Positions 61,470-64,000 of a stretch of 64,000 bases of DNA are shown here, piece after piece. How positions within the stretch are numbered: position 1 is the first letter of the stretch; each line of letters starts with the position of its first letter. The DNA lies in assembly GCF_000743715.1 (NCBI RefSeq), contig NZ_JQEY01000007.1, positions 62,001 through 126,000 on the forward strand, written 5' to 3'. The translations under genes were made by a program, and so were the position numbers. The stretch comes from Palleronia rufa. GTDB lineage: Bacteria > Pseudomonadota > Alphaproteobacteria > Rhodobacterales > Rhodobacteraceae. Below the pieces are notes generated by a model, which was given only the letters and a program-made list of their open reading frames with translations, was not told the origin of the DNA and searched no databases.

Positions 61470-62171
61470 ATGCGACTTGCACTCGCACGTGCCGCGCTTC
61501 TGCGCGCCGTCATCACATATACGATCTGCGTGGCCGCGGTGGCCGGACCGGCCGCGGCGGACGTCAGCTTCAGCACAAAGTCCGACCCTCGGGCGGTCAT
61601 CGACCCGGAGCCGGGCGATCTTTCCGACAGGCTTGCGGGCTTGCTGGGCGACTCCCCACCGGAGGTCACGACCGCACGCCGCGCCAATCTGTTCAGGGCG
61701 CTGGGCGTGCGCCGCCCGGCCGTGGTGCCACCGCTGAAAGTCGAGTACACGGAGGCGTTCATTGCCGGGCTTCCGGACATCCAGGGCGATGCCGAATGGC
61801 GCTGCCTGACCGAGGCGCTCTATTTCGAGGCGCGGGGCGAGGATGTCTCCGGCATCTTCGCCGTGGCCGAGGTGATCCTGAACCGCGTGGACGATGCGCG
61901 CTTTCCGGCGTCGGTCTGCGGCGTGGTCAATCAGGCCAACCCGCGCGGCTGCCAGTTCAGCTACAAGTGCGACGGCATCGCGGAAAAGGTCCGTGAGCCG
62001 GCCGCCTGGTCGCGGGTGGCGAAAATCGCCGCCGTAATGGTCGACGGCGGCGAACGGGCGCTGACCAACGGCGCCACCTACTACCACACGAAGGCCGTCA
62101 GCCCGTCCTGGAGCCGTGTCTTCGAGCGGACCACGACCATCGGCGCGCATTACTTCTACGCCCGGGGCTGA
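61470..62171 (+). CDS. Secreted SleB-type cell-wall hydrolase
   Basis: 233 residues. Signal peptide (about 1-30, TICVAAVAGPAAADV). The C-terminal half is Hydrolase_2: CLTEALYFEARGEDVSGIFAVAEVILNRVDDARFP with catalytic Glu in YFEARGE, then GCQFSYKCDG and ATYYHTKAVSPSWS. Probably a peptidoglycan lytic enzyme acting in the periplasm. Between the PPDK-like gene and folB, no obvious link. Confidence 0.9.
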   Translation: MRLALARAALLRAVITYTICVAAVAGPAAADVSFSTKSDPRAVIDPEPGDLSDRLAGLLGDSPPEVTTARRANLFRALGVRRPAVVPPLKVEYTEAFIAGLPDIQGDAEWRCLTEALYFEARGEDVSGIFAVAEVILNRVDDARFPASVCGVVNQANPRGCQFSYKCDGIAEKVREPAAWSRVAKIAAVMVDGGERALTNGATYYHTKAVSPSWSRVFERTTTIGAHYFYARG

Positions 62172-62247
62172 ACGCCCCGCGAAGGGTTTCGCGCTGGTCC
62201 CCGCCGGGCTAGACACGGGTGGCAAAGAGCAGCGCGGGGCGGCGGGC

Positions 62248-63150
62248 ATGGGTGAAGAGACGAAACTGGCCTTCGACCATCCCGAAGCCCGCGCCGCTGC
62301 CTTTCCGCCGGCGGGCTTTCCCGACCGCATCTCGCTCCGGGATCATGTGGTCGAGGTCGAGATCGGCGCCTTCCAGCCAGAGCGCGGCCGGACCCAGCGG
62401 GTGCTTTTCAACGTCGTGGTCGAGGTGCGGCCGTCCGGGGCCGGCGTGTCGGACGACGTGGACCGGGTGCTGTCCTACGACACGATCACCGATGCCATCG
62501 CCGCGGCCCTGGCCGAAGAGCGCCTGAACCTGCTCGAAACCCTGGCAGAGCGCGTCGCGGCGCGGCTGCTGGCCGAGCCCCTGGCCCTGCGATGCTTCGT
62601 GCGGATCGAGAAGCTGGACCTTGGCCCCGGCGCGCTGGGCGTCGAGATCGTGCGCACGGCCCAGGGACCGGCGCGGGACGCGGCCGCCGGCCGCGACGTG
62701 CCGCATCCGGTAGTCGCCTACCTGTCGGATGCGGCGATCGCGTCGCCGTCGCTGTCCGGGCTCATCACCCGGATCGAGTCGCGCGGCCCGGCGATCCTCT
62801 GCGTCGGAGCCCCCGGCGCGGGACACGAACGGCTGGACCACGCCATGGTGCAGCGCCGGATCGACCTGCTGGCCATCGAGCAGAGTTGCTGGCGTCTGGC
62901 CGCCCGCGATCCGCGCTGCGTGGTGGTCGAGACCCGGACCGAGCTCGACTGGGCCGTGCGCAAGGGCCGCACGACCGTCTGGGCGCCGTCGAAGCTGGTG
63001 CTCGATTCGGTCGATCCGCCCTCGGTCGAGCCCAGCGACACCGTGGCCCTGGCCGCGTGGTTCGCCGGGCAGGTCCATGCGCGCGAACTGATCGTGATCG
63101 GCGCGGCGGCGCCCGGGACCGATCTTCCGACCCAGACCTGGGCGATCTGA
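62248..63150 (+). CDS. folB: Dihydroneopterin aldolase with amino-acid-kinase-like C-terminal domain
   Basis: 300 residues, more than twice a normal FolB (about 120). Residues about 28-145 are FolB: ISLRDHVVEVEIGAFQPERGRTQRVLFNVVVEV, VLSYDTITDAI and LNLLETLAERVAARLL. Residues about 152-300 are an additional domain: AILCVGAPGAGHERLDHAMV, TVWAPSKLVLDSVDPP and EPSDTVALAAWFAGQVHARELIVIG. The last part resembles the end of amino-acid kinases (SDSIAAWLAG-type), but the N-terminal lysine/GG motif is not clear, so kinase activity may be lost. Its stop overlaps the folP start (TGATG). Confidence 0.85.
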   Translation: MGEETKLAFDHPEARAAAFPPAGFPDRISLRDHVVEVEIGAFQPERGRTQRVLFNVVVEVRPSGAGVSDDVDRVLSYDTITDAIAAALAEERLNLLETLAERVAARLLAEPLALRCFVRIEKLDLGPGALGVEIVRTAQGPARDAAAGRDVPHPVVAYLSDAAIASPSLSGLITRIESRGPAILCVGAPGAGHERLDHAMVQRRIDLLAIEQSCWRLAARDPRCVVVETRTELDWAVRKGRTTVWAPSKLVLDSVDPPSVEPSDTVALAAWFAGQVHARELIVIGAAAPGTDLPTQTWAI

Positions 63151-64000
63151 TGCCGGGAGGCCGCTGCGCGACCTACTGGCGGCCGCTTCTCCAGACCGGT
63201 CCCGCACGCCCGGACGGGGCGCTGGTCCTGGGTCACGGCTGGTGCTGGTTCACGGATGTGGAGCGCATCGAGAGGGACGGCCCGAGCGCGGTCCATAGCG
63301 AGGTCCATCCCGCGGCGGCCCTTCCGCCCGACATCCAGACCCGCCTGACGGCCCCGCGCGCGCCCGTCGCGGGGTTGGCCCTGGACTCGCCGCGGATCAT
63401 GGCGATCCTGAACACGACGCCCGACAGCTTTTCGGACGGCGGGCAGCACGAGGGAACGGAGGCCGCCCTGGCCCATGCCCTTCAGCTGGCCGATTTGGGC
63501 GCCGACATGATCGACGTGGGCGGGGAAAGCACCCGCCCCGGTGCCGAAACCGTTCCCGAGGATGCGGAGATCGCCCGCACCGTGCCCGTCGTCGCTGCCC
63601 TGACCCAGCGATGGGCCGGTCCGGTGTCCATCGACACGCGCAAGGCCGGCGTGGCCCGCGCGGCGGTGGCGGCGGGGGCGGCGCTGATTAACGACGTCTC
63701 CGCCATGACGCACGATTCCGCCATGGCGCCGGCGATGGCCCGGAGCGGCGGTCCCGTCTGCCTGATGCACATGGGCGGAGAGCCGGCCACGATGCAGGAG
63801 GCGCCGCGCTACGATGACGTCCTGCTCGACGTCTACGACCATCTGGCCGCCCGGATCGACGCCGCGACCGACGCGGGGATCGCCCGCGCGGGGATCGTGA
63901 TCGACCCCGGCATCGGCTTCGGCAAGACGCTCGAACACAATCTGGCCCTGCTGGCGCGGGTGTCGCTTTTCCACACGCTCGGCTGTCCGATTCTGCTGGG
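63150..64000 (+). CDS. folP: Dihydropteroate synthase (3' end outside window)
   Basis: 283 codons to the window edge. The TIM-barrel signatures are RIMAILNTTPDSFSDGG, DVGGESTRPGA, SIDTRKAGVA, NDVSAM, HMGGEPATMQ and VIDPGIGFGK. It joins para-aminobenzoate to the pterin in folate synthesis, next step after FolB. About 90 residues precede the barrel (YWRPLLQTGPARPDGA, GHGWCWFTDVERIE), an extension I recall in Rhodobacteraceae enzymes. ATG overlaps the folB stop. Confidence 0.95.
   Translation, partial: MPGGRCATYWRPLLQTGPARPDGALVLGHGWCWFTDVERIERDGPSAVHSEVHPAAALPPDIQTRLTAPRAPVAGLALDSPRIMAILNTTPDSFSDGGQHEGTEAALAHALQLADLGADMIDVGGESTRPGAETVPEDAEIARTVPVVAALTQRWAGPVSIDTRKAGVARAAVAAGAALINDVSAMTHDSAMAPAMARSGGPVCLMHMGGEPATMQEAPRYDDVLLDVYDHLAARIDAATDAGIARAGIVIDPGIGFGKTLEHNLALLARVSLFHTLGCPILL

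Overview
The window looks like a chromosomal segment of an alphaproteobacterium of the Rhodobacteraceae. The evidence is high GC with strong GC3 in the genes, a GcrA cell-cycle regulator, gene orders typical of the family (DUF484 next to priA; ruvC-ruvA-ruvB followed by ybgC-tolQRAB-pal-cpoB-tilS-ftsH; argD-argF; glyQ, a DUF6446-type gene, glyS, then a PPDK-like gene), and many ATGA/GTGA gene overlaps. I see no rRNA, tRNA, CRISPR array or intact insertion sequence. No organism name can be given from sequence alone.

Layout. 1-3.1 kb: a partial DUF484 gene (minus) and priA (plus). 3.2-5.1 kb: a lower-GC island with a degraded zinc-ribbon, transposase-like gene (two in-frame stops and probable 3' frameshifts), a cluster of hairpins, and a 17-bp direct repeat at both sides. 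5.1-8.8 kb: a DUF1289 gene, a small overlapping hypothetical pair, a secreted SurA-N-like protein that lacks the parvulin domain, and msrA. 9.3-15.7 kb: a sodium:solute symporter, prmA and the ruvCAB Holliday-junction genes. 16-25.7 kb: a Crp/Fnr regulator whose 3' end carries a perfect CRP-consensus palindrome, then the Tol-Pal envelope operon, tilS and ftsH. 25.9-32.9 kb: a MOSC protein, a minus-strand DNA-repair pair (Lhr-like helicase and PdeM) with a thioesterase, then two SDR-type enzymes and an acyl-CoA dehydrogenase.

32.9-41.1 kb is a surface-polysaccharide locus. It has a capsule-type ABC exporter split over both strands (ATPase and PCP-type protein on minus, permease on plus), an RgpF-like rhamnan synthesis protein, a family 2 glycosyltransferase, and the four dTDP-L-rhamnose genes. 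Rhamnose donor supply, polymer assembly and export are therefore encoded side by side. 41.5-43.8 kb is a small sulfur module on minus: a periplasmic rhodanese, a YeeE/TsuA-like transporter and an uncatalogued 56-residue secreted or membrane peptide. 44-48.3 kb is a fructose-type ABC importer (frcBCA) with a divergent ROK repressor.

48.4-64 kb holds a TauE family permease, gcrA, an ABC-2 permease without an adjacent ATPase, a DUF2189 membrane protein, argD-argF, a bacterial voltage-gated sodium channel, glyQ/DUF6446/glyS, a divergent PPDK-like protein, a SleB-type cell-wall hydrolase, and folB-folP. FolB carries a C-terminal domain resembling the amino-acid-kinase fold. folP runs off the end of the window.

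Most of the window is ordinary core genome. The best candidates for new biology are the parvulin-less SurA-like protein, the FolB fusion, the 56-residue peptide of the sulfur module, the self-associated CRP palindrome, and the decayed element near priA. None of them amounts to a demonstrated new system.
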